From: Hyphobacterium sp. SN044
GTDB lineage: Bacteria; Pseudomonadota; Alphaproteobacteria; Caulobacterales; Maricaulaceae
NCBI RefSeq assembly: GCF_021864465.1
Contig: NZ_JAKKUV010000003.1
Span: 186,001 to 250,000 of the forward strand
Length of the DNA: 64,000 bases
Direction of reading: 5' to 3'
The position numbers and the translations under genes were made by a program. Positions 25,584 to 35,625 of this stretch are shown here, one piece after another. The notes below the pieces were generated by a model. The model did not search any database and was not told the DNA's origin. It was given only the letters and a program-made list of their open reading frames with translations. Numbering within the stretch: position 1 is the stretch's first letter; each line of letters starts with the position of its first letter.

Positions 25584-28500
25584 CGCTTTCCGATATTGCC
25601 GTCAAACGCCCGGTTCTGGCCGGGGTGGTCAGTGCACTGATCGTGGTGTTCGGCCTGCTGGGCTATCGCAATCTGCCGCTGCGCGAGCTTCCCGATGTCG
25701 ACCGCCCGGTCGTTTCGGTGGACGTCCAGTATCCCGGTGCCAATGCGGAAGTCGTCGAGAACCGCGTGACGCAGGTGATCGAAGACCAGCTCTCCGGCAT
25801 CGAAGGGGTCGAATTGATCACCTCGACGAGCCAGGACGGCGAAGCCGATATCGATGTCACCTTCACGCTCGACCGCGATATCGAGGCCGCCGCCAATGAC
25901 GTGCGCGACGCCGTCTCCCGTGCACAGGGCCGTCTGCCGCTGGAAATCGATCCGCCGCGGGTGCGCAAGCAGGACGCCGATGCCCGGCCGATCATCTGGT
26001 ACAGCCTCGCATCCGAACGCCTGTCTGTCGAAGAACTGACCGACTACGCGCAGCGCTATGTCGTCGACCGTTTCTCGGTGCTCGATGGCGTATCGCAGGT
26101 GATGATCGGCGGCGATCGCCGCTACGCGATCCGGATCTGGCTCGACCCGCAACAACTCGCCGCGCGCGGCCTGACGGTCGAGGATATCGAGACCGCTCTG
26201 CGCGCCCAGAATATCGAATTGCCGGGCGGCTCGCTTGAGGCTGCGGAAGTCGATCTCACGGTTCGCGTCGAACGCAGCTACCAGTCGCCGGAGGATTTCC
26301 GCCGCCTGCCGATCGGGGCTTCGGACCAGGGCCACGTCATCCGCCTTGGCGAAGTCGCCGATGTCGAGCTGACGGCGGCCGAAACCCGGTCGCTTTTCCG
26401 CGGCAATGGCGTGACCCAGGTCGGTCTCGGCATTGTGCGTCAGAGCCAGGCCAATGACATTGCCGTGGCGGCCGCCGTCCGCGCGGAGGTCGAAGCCCTG
26501 ACGCCGGGCCTGCCGGAAGGCATGACCATGGTTTCGGCCTTCGATTCCACCGTCTTCATCGAGGAATCGATCGCCGAGGTGTGGCGCACGCTGATCGTTG
26601 CCGCCCTGCTGGTGATCGCGGTGATCTATCTTTTCCTGGGGTCGTTCCGCGCGGCGCTGATCCCGGCACTGGTCGTGCCGGTCTGCCTGATCGGGACGTT
26701 CGGGATTCTCGCCGCCTTCGGCTTCTCCATCAATACGCTGACCCTGCTCGCCCTGGTTCTGTCGATCGGTCTGGTGGTCGACGACTCCATCGTGGTGCTG
26801 GAGAATATCCAGCGGCGCGCCGACCTCGGCGAGCCGCGCCAGCTCGCGGCTCTTCTGGGCGGCCGTCAGGTCTTCTTCGCCGTGATTGCGACGACGGCGG
26901 TGGTCGTCTCGGTCTTCGTGCCGCTTATCTTCCTGCCCGGTCTGATCGGCCGGATCTTCGTGGAGCTGGCGATCACGGTCTCGGGCGCGGTGATCCTGTC
27001 GAGCTTCGTGGCTCTGACCCTGTCACCGATGATGGCGTCGAAGCTGGTGGTGCCGGCGACCAAGACCAAGGGTATCGCCAAGTGGACCGATGACGCGGTG
27101 CAGGCGATGCGCCGCTCCTATCGCAATTCGCTGGGCGTGGTGATGGGCCGGCCGTGGACGGTTCTGCCGATCCTGCTGGTCGCGATTGCCGGGTCCGGAT
27201 TCTTCCTGACCAAGATCCCGGGTGAGCTTGTCCCGACCGAGGACCGCGGCGCCTTCTTTGCCTTTTTCTCCGGTCCCGAAGGCGCGGGCTTCGATTACAC
27301 GGCGGAGGAAGCCGCGGAGATCGAGGAAATCCTGCTCGATTATGTCGAGAGCGGCGAAATCACCCGGGCGATGATCCGCGTGCCCGGCTGGGGCGGGGGC
27401 GGCTATTCCACCGGGATCATGTTCGCCTCGCTCGCGCCGTGGGACGAACGTGAACGCGACGGCCAGGCGATCGTCGGTGAACTGAACGGCCGGCTGGGCC
27501 AGCTGACCGGCGTGCGCGCCTTCGCCTCGATGCGCTCCGCGCTCGGCGGTGGCGGCGGCAATTCCGACATCGAATTCGTGCTCGGCGGCGGCGACTATGA
27601 AGAGCTGGCGGCCTGGGCAGAGGACATCATCGCGGCGGCGCGCGAGACCAATCCGAACCTTCTGCGCATGTCGAGCGACTACGAGCCGACCGCGCCGCGC
27701 GTTCTGGTCGATATCGACCGCGAACGCGCTGCCGATCTCGGCGTTTCGGTCGCGACGATCGGGAGGACGCTGGAATCGCATCTCGGCTCGCGCCGGGTCG
27801 GCTTCTTCGTCGACCGGGGCGAGAATTACGACATCATCCTGCAGAACCGCCGCGAGGCACGATCCGACCGCAGCGATCTCGAGACGCTCTATGTCCGGTC
27901 GTCCCGCGGGCAGCTGATCCCGCTGTCGAACCTCGTCAATCTGCGCGAGGCCGGCGAGCCGTCCGAGCGTCCGCGGGTGAACCGCCTGCGGTCGGTCACG
28001 ATCTCGGCGACGCTTGAGGAAGGCTATACGCTCGGCGAGGCGGTGGAATGGTTCGAGACCTATGCCAGCGACAATCTGCCGGCAAATGTCCAGACCAGCT
28101 TCCTCGGCAATGCGCGCGAATTCCTCGACGCCAACCAGGCCGCGCTCTTCGCCTTCGCCATGGCATTGCTGATCGTCTTCCTGGTGCTCGCAGCCCAATT
28201 CGAGAGCCTGATCCAACCCTTCGTCATCATGCTGACCGTGCCTCTGGCCATCGCCGGCGGCCTGTTCGGCCTCTACATGGCCGGGTCGTCGCTGAACATC
28301 TACAGCCAGATCGGACTGGTCGTGCTCATTGGCCTGGCGGCCAAGAACGGCATCCTCATCGTGGAGTTCGCCAACCAGTTGCGCGACGAAGGGCAGGATA
28401 TCGCCGAGGCGACGATCAATGCCGCGGAAACGCGTCTGCGTCCGATCCTGATGACCGGCATTTCAACCGCCATCGGGGCTCTGCCGCTGATGCTGGCGAG

Positions 28501-28702
28501 CGGGGCGGGGGCGGAAAGCCGCGCCACGATCGGCGTGGTGATCTTCACCGGCGTGCTGGTTGCGACGCTCTTCACCCTGTTCATCGTTCCGGCCGTGTAC
28601 GGCGTCCTCGGGCGTTACACGAAGACGCCGAACTGGGTGGCGAAACAGCTGGAAAGCCAGTCGGGAAAGCAGGTCGGCGCGGCGGACGTGCCCGCCGAAT
28701 AG
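25580..28702 (+). CDS. RND family efflux transporter, HAE1-like
   Basis: A 1040-residue proton-driven pump of the resistance-nodulation-division superfamily. Twelve transmembrane segments with two large periplasmic loops are visible. The proton relay is intact: Asp401 and Asp402 (VVDD, TM4) and Lys922 (GLAAKNG, TM10). The N-terminus (MTLSDIAVKRPVLAGVV, RELPDVDRPVVSV) is that of the MexB/AcrB-like hydrophobe pumps, of the type with a shorter form that is paired with a single adaptor. It overlaps the adaptor gene by 4 bases. Substrate cannot be told. Its stop is one base from the stop of the convergent cytochrome gene. Confidence 0.95.
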   Translation: MTLSDIAVKRPVLAGVVSALIVVFGLLGYRNLPLRELPDVDRPVVSVDVQYPGANAEVVENRVTQVIEDQLSGIEGVELITSTSQDGEADIDVTFTLDRDIEAAANDVRDAVSRAQGRLPLEIDPPRVRKQDADARPIIWYSLASERLSVEELTDYAQRYVVDRFSVLDGVSQVMIGGDRRYAIRIWLDPQQLAARGLTVEDIETALRAQNIELPGGSLEAAEVDLTVRVERSYQSPEDFRRLPIGASDQGHVIRLGEVADVELTAAETRSLFRGNGVTQVGLGIVRQSQANDIAVAAAVRAEVEALTPGLPEGMTMVSAFDSTVFIEESIAEVWRTLIVAALLVIAVIYLFLGSFRAALIPALVVPVCLIGTFGILAAFGFSINTLTLLALVLSIGLVVDDSIVVLENIQRRADLGEPRQLAALLGGRQVFFAVIATTAVVVSVFVPLIFLPGLIGRIFVELAITVSGAVILSSFVALTLSPMMASKLVVPATKTKGIAKWTDDAVQAMRRSYRNSLGVVMGRPWTVLPILLVAIAGSGFFLTKIPGELVPTEDRGAFFAFFSGPEGAGFDYTAEEAAEIEEILLDYVESGEITRAMIRVPGWGGGGYSTGIMFASLAPWDERERDGQAIVGELNGRLGQLTGVRAFASMRSALGGGGGNSDIEFVLGGGDYEELAAWAEDIIAAARETNPNLLRMSSDYEPTAPRVLVDIDRERAADLGVSVATIGRTLESHLGSRRVGFFVDRGENYDIILQNRREARSDRSDLETLYVRSSRGQLIPLSNLVNLREAGEPSERPRVNRLRSVTISATLEEGYTLGEAVEWFETYASDNLPANVQTSFLGNAREFLDANQAALFAFAMALLIVFLVLAAQFESLIQPFVIMLTVPLAIAGGLFGLYMAGSSLNIYSQIGLVVLIGLAAKNGILIVEFANQLRDEGQDIAEATINAAETRLRPILMTGISTAIGALPLMLASGAGAESRATIGVVIFTGVLVATLFTLFIVPAVYGVLGRYTKTPNWVAKQLESQSGKQVGAADVPAE

Positions 28703-28703
28703 G

Positions 28704-29264
28704 CTATTCGGCGGCCGTCTCGATCATCAGATAGGCGATCACGTCACGGCGATCGTTGGCGTCGCGCAGACCGACGAAGCTCATCCGGTTGCCGGGGATG
28801 TAGCCGCGCGGGTCCTGCAGCCAGCTGTCGAGATGTTCCGGCGACCACTCGATGCCCGAGTCGCGAACCGCCGCCGAATAGTTGAAGCCCTCGACCTCGC
28901 CGGCATTACGCGAAAACAGGCCGTGCAGGTTCGGCCCGACGAGATTGCGCGCGTCTTCCGCGATCGTGTGACAGGAGGAACAGCGGCGGAACTGGCGCCG
29001 GCCATTGGCAAGGTCGGCCTCGCTGTATGGCGCGGGCAGGGCGGCTAGAGCGGCGGTCATGTCGGTCTCGGCTTCGACGGCGGCCGCCTCGATGGCGTCC
29101 TCGGTTTCGGTCGGCGTGTCGGTGGTTGCCGGGGCCGGATCCTCTACCGCAGCGGACTGCTGGGCAGGCGCGGCCGCGTTCGACGCAGCCGGTTCGCTGT
29201 CGCCGGAGCCGCCACAGGCGGTCAGGGCAAAGGCGGCGGCGGTAAGAAGCAGGATGTGACGCAT
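28704..29264 (-). CDS. Class I cytochrome c, predicted lipoprotein
   Basis: A 186-residue exported electron carrier. The lipobox LTAC puts the lipidated Cys at residue 17, followed by a 60-residue Ala/Pro/Thr/Glu-rich tether. The cytochrome domain has the haem site CSSCH (95-99) and the distal ligand Met161 in PGNRMSFVG, the pattern of cytochrome c2/c-550 types. Being tethered, it would shuttle electrons near the membrane, perhaps to a terminal oxidase encoded elsewhere. It ends one base from the RND pump gene on the other strand. Confidence 0.92.
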   Translation of the reverse strand: MRHILLLTAAAFALTACGGSGDSEPAASNAAAPAQQSAAVEDPAPATTDTPTETEDAIEAAAVEAETDMTAALAALPAPYSEADLANGRRQFRRCSSCHTIAEDARNLVGPNLHGLFSRNAGEVEGFNYSAAVRDSGIEWSPEHLDSWLQDPRGYIPGNRMSFVGLRDANDRRDVIAYLMIETAAE

Positions 29265-29350
29265 GGCAAATCTCCCTTGTCCCGGTAATCGCCGCGAAGA
29301 TTAGAAGGTTCCGGGGCCGAGGCCAGTGGTTCGGATGTCGCAGGCTTTCG

Positions 29351-30067
29351 TCAATTGACTTTTCGCGAGTCGCGCCACCGGCTGAAAAGGCGCGCGGCGA
29401 ACCACCATGCGACCGCCCAGGAGGCGCCGAATCCCCACCCGGCCACCACGTCGCTGGGCCAATGGACGCCGAGATAAACCCGGCTGAACCCGACGAGGAC
29501 GGCGATGAGCAAGGCGCTTGTGATGATGAAGACCCGCGCGCGGCGACGCTCCTGTGCGCTGGCAAGCAGAAGGCCGAGCGTGAGATAGGTTAGCGTCGCC
29601 GCCGAGGCATGCCCGCTCGGGAAGCTGGAACTGGTCGCGTGCGTCAGATGCTCGACCAGATCGGGCCGGTCGCGGTCGAAGAACAGCTTGAACAGCGACA
29701 CCAGGGACGTGCCCGAGATGATCCCGCCCACCATCATGGCCGCCGTTCCGGCGCGCCGCTGCAGGATCAGGTAGAAGGTGCTGAGCACGACGAGGAGCGT
29801 CAGCACGGCATAGCCGCCAAGAGCCGTGATGTCGGACACGGCGTATTCGAACCAGGCCGGACCGATCGGGTCATTCGTGCCGGGCTCGCGCAAAGCCAGA
29901 AGGATGGCCCCATCGAGCCAATGGCTCTCGCCCTCCATGACTTCGTCGGCAATCGAGGCAAAGACCCACAGTCCGAGACCGATCGCCGCAAAGGCGAGGA
30001 CGGTTTTCAGCTCGATCCGGTGGAGACCCAGCCTGCGGGCGAATTGCTTTGCGTCGTCGAGTGTCAT
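29351..30067 (-). CDS. PAP2 superfamily membrane phosphatase
   Basis: A 238-residue integral membrane phosphatase with about six transmembrane segments. The three PAP2 motifs are present: K-FFDRDRP, SFPSGHASAA and SRVYLGVHWPSDVVAG. The family dephosphorylates lipid carriers such as undecaprenyl pyrophosphate or phosphatidic acid. The ATG at 30067 with GAGGG upstream is preferred over a TTG at 30082. It is a single gene between the cytochrome and tRNA-Thr. Confidence 0.9.
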   Translation of the reverse strand: MTLDDAKQFARRLGLHRIELKTVLAFAAIGLGLWVFASIADEVMEGESHWLDGAILLALREPGTNDPIGPAWFEYAVSDITALGGYAVLTLLVVLSTFYLILQRRAGTAAMMVGGIISGTSLVSLFKLFFDRDRPDLVEHLTHATSSSFPSGHASAATLTYLTLGLLLASAQERRRARVFIITSALLIAVLVGFSRVYLGVHWPSDVVAGWGFGASWAVAWWFAARLFSRWRDSRKVN

Positions 30068-30125
30068 CGCGCCCTCTGCCAAGCCCCAGAGTGTGCTGTC
30101 GGCCGGTCATGGAAACGCGAGGTTA

Positions 30126-30201
30126 TGGTGCCGGCTGAGGGAATCGAACCCCCGACCTTCGGTTTACAAAACCGCTGCTCTACCAGCTGAGCTAAGCCGG
30201 C
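30126..30201 (-). tRNA. tRNA-Thr (TGT)
   Basis: A complete cloverleaf on the minus strand: acceptor GCCGGCT/AGCCGGC, D stem GCTC/GAGC, anticodon loop TTTGTAA with anticodon TGT, T stem GGGGG-type, discriminator A and encoded CCA (complement of 30126-30128). The G27/A43 mismatch is also seen in other bacterial tRNA-Thr. Confidence 0.97.
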
Positions 30202-30273
30202 CCTGGTGTCAGGCTGGCGGAATAGACCGAAGGCGCCGCCGCCCGCAAGCGGCAAGCGCCTCCGGCAGGCAAT

Positions 30274-30678
30274 CTAGAACAGCGCGAGAATCGTCGCGGC
30301 GAGCAGGAATCCGACGAGCTGATTGCCGAAATGGATCAGCGTCAGGCCCAGCTTCTGGCGTTCATAGATGTAGGCGAGGGCCTGTGTCGTGGCCGAGAAG
30401 GCGATCCACAGGACGAAGGCGATGTGCAGGGCTTCGCCGACCGAATCCACGCCCAGCCAATGGAAGACCAGCGCCATGCCGATGGCGGTGATCAGCGCAT
30501 TGATCACGCCCTGGACGAGGACCGGGGCCATGCTCTGGCCCTTGAAGTCGGCCTCGGTCCAGCCGTGGAGCTTCATCCACGTCTTGCCGAACAGCGGGCC
30601 GTACCAGAGAAAGCCGACCACCATGAAGCCGAGCGCGGCGAGCAGCGCGGCAATGATATTGATGCCGTAGAATTCCAT
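30274..30678 (-). CDS. DUF1761 family membrane protein
   Basis: A 134-residue protein with four predicted transmembrane helices (residues about 5-25, 52-73, 80-100 and 112-133). The opening IIAALLAALGFMVVGFLWYGPLFGKTWMKL with the WYGPLFG turn is the mark of DUF1761. The function is unknown. It diverges from metG. Confidence 0.85.
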   Translation of the reverse strand: MEFYGINIIAALLAALGFMVVGFLWYGPLFGKTWMKLHGWTEADFKGQSMAPVLVQGVINALITAIGMALVFHWLGVDSVGEALHIAFVLWIAFSATTQALAYIYERQKLGLTLIHFGNQLVGFLLAATILALF

Positions 30679-30796
30679 ATGAATGTTCCCTCCCCAGCCG
30701 CGGGCGGGTAAGGAGACGCCCGCATCCTGTCACCGGCGTCACTCGCGCCGGAGGCGAAAGGCTATACCCGACTCAATCCGTGGACGAAGAAAAAAC

Positions 30797-32506
30797 ATGG
30801 CCCGCTACCTGATCACGAGCGCGTTACCCTACATCAACGGCGTCAAGCATCTCGGCAATCTGGCCGGGTCGATGCTGCCGGCGGATGTCTATGCGCGCTA
30901 TCTGCGCCTCAGGGGCCACGAGGTGCTCTATATCTGCGCCACGGACGAGCACGGCACGCCAGCCGAACTCGCCGCCGCAGAAGCCGGGCTCGACGTGCGG
31001 ACCTATTGCGACCGCGAGCACGAGGTCCAGAAGAAGGCGGGCGAGGGCTTCTCGCTGTCCTATGATTATTTCGGCCGCACCTCCTCGCCCCAGAATTACG
31101 CGCTGACGCAGCATTTTGCCGAAGTGCTGGAAGCCAACGGTCTGATCGAGGAACGCAGCGACGAGCAGGTTTTCTCCATCGACGACGACCGCTTCCTGCC
31201 GGACCGCTATGTCGAGGGGACCTGCCCGCATTGCGGTTTCGAGCGCGCGCGCGGCGACCAGTGCGACAATTGCGGCCGCCTCCTGGAGCCGACCGATCTG
31301 AAGGATCCGTATTCGAAGATTTCCGGCAGCCGGAATCTCGAAGTGCGCGAGACCCGGCATCTCTACCTGCTGCAGACGCAGATGGAGGAGAAGCTTCGCG
31401 CCTGGGTCGATGCCGCCGAGGGCTGGCCGTCCCTGGCCAAGTCGATCGCCTACAAATGGCTCGACGAGGGACTGCGCGACCGATCGATCACGCGCGACCT
31501 GAAATGGGGCGTCCCGGTTACCAAGAACGGCAAGCCGCGCCCGGGCTTCGAAACCAAGGTCTTCTATGTCTGGTTCGACGCGCCGATCGGCTATATCGGC
31601 GCGACGGCGGAATGGGCCGAGGCGAATGGCGGCGACTGGGAAAGCTGGTGGAAGACCGGCAAGGGCGCCGATGACGTCACCTATGTCCAGTTCATGGGCA
31701 AGGACAATGTCGCCTTCCACACGGTCAGTTTCCCGGCGACCATTCTGGGGTCCGGCGAGGACTGGAAGACGGTCGACCGGCTGAAGGCGTTCAACTGGCT
31801 CAACTGGTATGGCGGGAAATTCTCGACCAGCGAAAAGCGCGGCGTCTTCATGGATCAGGCGCTGGACCTGCTGCCGGGCGACTATTGGCGCTGGTATCTG
31901 ACGGCGAATGCGCCGGAAGGGTCGGACACGCAATTCACCTGGGAGCATTTCCAGTCGACGGTGAACAAGGATCTCGCGGACGTGCTGGGCAATTTCGTGA
32001 ACCGCCTGCTGCGCTTCACCCATTCCCGCTTCGACGGGCAGGTGCCCGAAGGCGGGGACTGGAGCCAGGCGGAAGACTGGCTGGCGGGCGAGGTCGAAAC
32101 GCGCCTCAAGGCCATCGCTGCGCACTATGAGGCGATGGACTACCGCAAGGCGGCGGCGGAAACCCGCGCGCTCTGGGCTGCAGGAAATGAGTATCTGACC
32201 CGCGCCGAACCGTGGACGCATTTCAAGACCGACCGCGACAAGGCGGCGGTCGGTGTGCGCACCGGCATCGCGCTGGCGGCCATCATGGGCCGTGTGGCGC
32301 AGCCGATCATTCCAGAGGCCGCGGCCAAGATTCTCGATGCCGTGGGGGCAACCGAGCGCGACTGGCCGGACGACGAGGCGAAGGCGATGCTGACGGCCTT
32401 CGCGTCGGGCCATCCGATCACGCCGCCGGACGTCCTGTTCGCCAAGATCGCCGACGAGCAGGTCGAGGAGTGGTCGGATCGCTTCGGCGGGGCGCCGAAG
32501 GACTGA
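30797..32506 (+). CDS. metG: Methionine-tRNA ligase
   Basis: A 569-residue class I aminoacyl-tRNA synthetase. The ATG at 30797 opens [21 protein letters not shown], with the HIGH-equivalent HLGN. A zinc knuckle uses Cys143, Cys146, Cys156 and Cys159. The KMSKS-equivalent is KFSTS (341-345), a variant in which the second Lys is replaced, known among MetG1-type enzymes. The C-terminal tRNA-binding (EMAP-like) domain of longer MetRS is absent. An upstream in-frame reading from 30683 has no support. It ends 6 bases from the convergent ABC permease gene. Confidence 0.95.
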   Translation: MARYLITSALPYINGVKHLGNLAGSMLPADVYARYLRLRGHEVLYICATDEHGTPAELAAAEAGLDVRTYCDREHEVQKKAGEGFSLSYDYFGRTSSPQNYALTQHFAEVLEANGLIEERSDEQVFSIDDDRFLPDRYVEGTCPHCGFERARGDQCDNCGRLLEPTDLKDPYSKISGSRNLEVRETRHLYLLQTQMEEKLRAWVDAAEGWPSLAKSIAYKWLDEGLRDRSITRDLKWGVPVTKNGKPRPGFETKVFYVWFDAPIGYIGATAEWAEANGGDWESWWKTGKGADDVTYVQFMGKDNVAFHTVSFPATILGSGEDWKTVDRLKAFNWLNWYGGKFSTSEKRGVFMDQALDLLPGDYWRWYLTANAPEGSDTQFTWEHFQSTVNKDLADVLGNFVNRLLRFTHSRFDGQVPEGGDWSQAEDWLAGEVETRLKAIAAHYEAMDYRKAAAETRALWAAGNEYLTRAEPWTHFKTDRDKAAVGVRTGIALAAIMGRVAQPIIPEAAAKILDAVGATERDWPDDEAKAMLTAFASGHPITPPDVLFAKIADEQVEEWSDRFGGAPKD

Positions 32507-32512
32507 CCGCGC

Positions 32513-33238
32513 CTAGTGCCAGTCCCGCCGGGACAGGTAGAGCACGATCAGGGCCAGCAAGGCCGCTCCGCCCACGCCTCCGAGCATCAGCGCGAATTCG
32601 GCGCGTTCCGGTTCGCTCGCCAGCATGTTCACGGGCAGAAGCCACGGGAAGAAGATCCCGTATTTCGACGAGGTCGCCGCGACGGCCACGAAGGTTCCGC
32701 CGATGCCGACCGAGACCGGCAGGGCGAAGCTGTTGAAGCGCAGCGCGACGCCGAGCTGGACCGCAATCAGCAGGAATGAGGCGAGATACATCTTGCCGAG
32801 CAGCTTAGCCGCGTCCCACCAGGGCGGGCTGCCTTCGAGCGCTTCGGCCGGATTGATCCAGCCCGCCACAAAGCCCGACGCGAAGATCGAGACGTAAATC
32901 AGCGCCGTGACGATCGCCATCAGGGCGAGCGCCATCACGACCTTGCCGGTGAAGACCTGCCATTTCGGGACGGGGGTTGCGAGGATTTGCGACCAGGTAC
33001 CCGGTCCATGCTCCATCTGGGCGAGGAGGGCGGTGAGACCTGTCGCCGTCATCGGCAGCAGGAAATAGGCCCAGATCGCCGAGGTCGACATCATCTGGAA
33101 GGCCCAGATACCCGGCGATTCCCCGGACAGCTGGATCAGCACGGTCAGGATGAAGGTCATGACCGGGGCAACGCCCATCACGATGATGGCGAGGGAACGT
33201 CTGAGTTTCAGCGCCTCCGCGCGCATTACACCGATCAT
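32513..33238 (-). CDS. ABC transporter permease (ABC-2 type)
   Basis: A 241-residue membrane protein with six predicted transmembrane helices, starting MIGVMRAEALKLRRSL, the usual cytosolic opening of ABC-2 permeases such as bacitracin- or lantibiotic-resistance subunits. Its start overlaps the stop of the ATPase gene by 4 bases (ATGA), so the pair forms one exporter. The substrate is unknown. Confidence 0.88.
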   Translation of the reverse strand: MIGVMRAEALKLRRSLAIIVMGVAPVMTFILTVLIQLSGESPGIWAFQMMSTSAIWAYFLLPMTATGLTALLAQMEHGPGTWSQILATPVPKWQVFTGKVVMALALMAIVTALIYVSIFASGFVAGWINPAEALEGSPPWWDAAKLLGKMYLASFLLIAVQLGVALRFNSFALPVSVGIGGTFVAVAATSSKYGIFFPWLLPVNMLASEPERAEFALMLGGVGGAALLALIVLYLSRRDWH

Positions 33239-34155
33239 TGCAGGTCTCCCGTGCCGCCGGTGCGTTCCAGGAAGATGGATTCCAGCGATGGCTTGACCAA
33301 GGTCAGGTCGGAGACGGCGAAGCCGGCCTCGACGAGATCGCGGTTGATCGTAGCGCGCTCCGCCGCGGTGAAGCGTCCGGGCAGGCGGATGCCATCTTCG
33401 AGTTGCGCCGCGTCCGCATGGCTGGCCCGAACGCGCGCCAGGGCTTCAGCCGGACGGTCGAGCCGGATGGTCAGGCCGCCGGGATGGGCGTCCATGAGGG
33501 CGGCGATCGTGTCCTGGAAGAGCAGCTTGCCACGGTGCATCAGGGCGACGTGGTTGGCGGTCTGCTCGATCTCGCCCAGCAGGTGGCTGGACACGAGGAC
33601 GGTTGCGCCGAAGCGTTCCGGCGCTTCGCGGATCAGGGTGCGCATCTCGTGGATGCCGGACGGGTCGAGGCCATTGGTCGGCTCGTCGAGAATCAGGAGT
33701 TTCGGGTTGCCGAGCAGGGCGCGGGCGAGGCCGAGGCGCTGGCGCATGCCGAGCGAATAGCCCTTCACCCGTCTTCTTGCCGCGCCGGCGAGTCCGACGA
33801 GATCGAGCACCCGGTCACGCTCCCGTCGGGGCAGGCCGGCCATGTGACAGGCGATGTCGAGATTCTCCGCGCCGGTGAGGTGCGGGTAGTGGGCCGGGGT
33901 TTCGACCAGCGATCCGACTCCCGTCAGCGCATTGCGGCGTGCGCTGTGGATGTCGTGACCGCCGAGGCGGATGGACCCGCCTTGCGGCCGTATCAGGCCG
34001 AGCAGCATACGAATCGTCGTGGTCTTGCCGGCCCCGTTCGGGCCGAGGAATCCCGCGACCGCGCCTTTCGGCACGTGCAGGTCGAGGCTGTCGACGGCCT
34101 GAATGCTGCCAAAGCGGCGGCTGACGCCTTCGGTTTCGATTACCCAATCATTCAT
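33235..34155 (-). CDS. ABC transporter ATP-binding protein
   Basis: A 306-residue ATPase of the drug/peptide export (BcrA/CcmA-like) group: Walker A GPNGAGKTT, Q-loop region, signature YSLGMRQRLGLA, Walker B LLILDEP and the switch His in SSHLL. A C-terminal domain of about 90 residues follows. The start at 34155 (MNDWVIETEGVSRRFG) fits the family N-terminus; an ATG five codons earlier is possible, and the long open frame up to 35511 is a shadow of the amidohydrolase gene. It is coupled to the permease downstream. Confidence 0.93.
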   Translation of the reverse strand: MNDWVIETEGVSRRFGSIQAVDSLDLHVPKGAVAGFLGPNGAGKTTTIRMLLGLIRPQGGSIRLGGHDIHSARRNALTGVGSLVETPAHYPHLTGAENLDIACHMAGLPRRERDRVLDLVGLAGAARRRVKGYSLGMRQRLGLARALLGNPKLLILDEPTNGLDPSGIHEMRTLIREAPERFGATVLVSSHLLGEIEQTANHVALMHRGKLLFQDTIAALMDAHPGGLTIRLDRPAEALARVRASHADAAQLEDGIRLPGRFTAAERATINRDLVEAGFAVSDLTLVKPSLESIFLERTGGTGDLQ

Positions 34156-34284
34156 GCGGCTATGAGGCATTCGTCCGGCAATTTCTCCTACCGGGAACGT
34201 TGCGTAAATCGTCCCTCCCGTTGACGGATGGTTGCGGCTCCTTTCGAATGGCCGAAATCTGTCTGACCGGGAAGGGGCCTTCCG

Positions 34285-35625
34285 ATGCGTATCCGCTATC
34301 TCGCCGCCTGTGCGGCGCTTGTCTTTGCCGCGCCGGCATTCGCGCAGGACGATCTGCGCACTTCGATCGCCGAGGATTACGACGCCAATCTCGAAGCGCT
34401 CTACCAGCACTTCCACGCCAACCCCGAACTGTCCTTCCGCGAGGTCGAGACGGCGGCGCGACTGGCCGAAGAGCTGCGCGCGCTCGGTTACGAGGTGACG
34501 GAGAATGTCGGCCAGACCGGCATCGTGGCCGTGCTGGAGAACGGCGAGGGACCGACGCTGATGCTGCGGGCGGACATGGACGGCCTGCCGGTGGAGGAAC
34601 AGACCGGGCTCGACTACGCCTCCACCGTCACCGGCACGGATCTGCGCGGCCAGACGTCTCCGGTCATGCATGCCTGCGCGCACGACACCCACATGACGGC
34701 GCTGGTCGGTACGGCCCGCCAGATGATGGAGCGGCGCGACAGCTGGTCGGGCACGCTGGTCCTGATCGGCCAGCCGGCCGAAGAGATCGGACTTGGCGCG
34801 CAGGCGATGCTGGAAGACGGGCTCTATGAGCGCTTCCCGACGCCGGAGGCGGTGATCGCCTTCCACACCTTCGCAGGGGTGCCGACCGGTCAGATTCATT
34901 ACGCGCCGGGCTATGCGATGGCGAATGTCGATTCGGTCGATATCATTGTTCACGGCGTCGGCGGACACGGGGCGTATCCGCACACGACGAAGGACCCGGT
35001 CTATCTCTCCGCCCAGATCATCATGGCGCTGCAATCGCTGGTGTCGCGGGAAGTCTCGCCGCTCGATCCGGCGGTGATCACGGTCGGGGCGATCCATGGC
35101 GGGACCAAGCACAACATCATCTCCGATCAGGTCCATATGCAACTGACCGTCCGGTCCTATTCCGACGATGTGCGGGACCATCTGCTGAACGGCATTCGCC
35201 GCATCGCGCACGCGCAGGCCGAATCCTACGGCCTGCCGGAAAACCTGTGGCCGGATGTGAACTGGGAAGAGGAATACACGCCCTCGCTCTACAACGATCC
35301 GGGCCTCGCCGAGGAAGCGGCTGCAATGCTGCGCGAGCAGTTCGGTTCCACGGTCGTGCGCGAAGCCAGCCCGGTCATGGGCGGTGAGGACTTCGCCCAG
35401 TATCACCGCACGGCGGAGGAGATCCCGGTCTTCATGTTCTGGGTCGGCGGCACCTCGCAGGAGGTGCTGGACAGCTATCGCGAGCGAGGCGAGACGCCGC
35501 CCTCGAACCACTCACCCTTTTTCGCCCCGGACGCGGAAGGCTCGATCACGCTGGCGACCGAGGCGATGACGGCACTCGCGCTCGACTATCTCGCTCCGGC
35601 CGCTTCCGCGGATGGCGCCGAGTGA
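34285..35625 (+). CDS. Secreted M20D amidohydrolase
   Basis: A 446-residue exported metallohydrolase of the M20D (hippurate hydrolase/IAA-amino acid hydrolase) group. Signal peptide 1-20 ends AFAQ. Metal-binding signatures are RADMDGLPV, HACAHDTHMTAL (with the bridging Cys and His), QPAEEIGLGA, GVGGHGAYP and the late GGEDFAQY. The periplasmic location is unusual for hippurate-type enzymes and suggests peptide or N-acyl amino acid scavenging. Its stop overlaps the GTG of the RidA gene by 4 bases. Confidence 0.92.
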   Translation: MRIRYLAACAALVFAAPAFAQDDLRTSIAEDYDANLEALYQHFHANPELSFREVETAARLAEELRALGYEVTENVGQTGIVAVLENGEGPTLMLRADMDGLPVEEQTGLDYASTVTGTDLRGQTSPVMHACAHDTHMTALVGTARQMMERRDSWSGTLVLIGQPAEEIGLGAQAMLEDGLYERFPTPEAVIAFHTFAGVPTGQIHYAPGYAMANVDSVDIIVHGVGGHGAYPHTTKDPVYLSAQIIMALQSLVSREVSPLDPAVITVGAIHGGTKHNIISDQVHMQLTVRSYSDDVRDHLLNGIRRIAHAQAESYGLPENLWPDVNWEEEYTPSLYNDPGLAEEAAAMLREQFGSTVVREASPVMGGEDFAQYHRTAEEIPVFMFWVGGTSQEVLDSYRERGETPPSNHSPFFAPDAEGSITLATEAMTALALDYLAPAASADGAE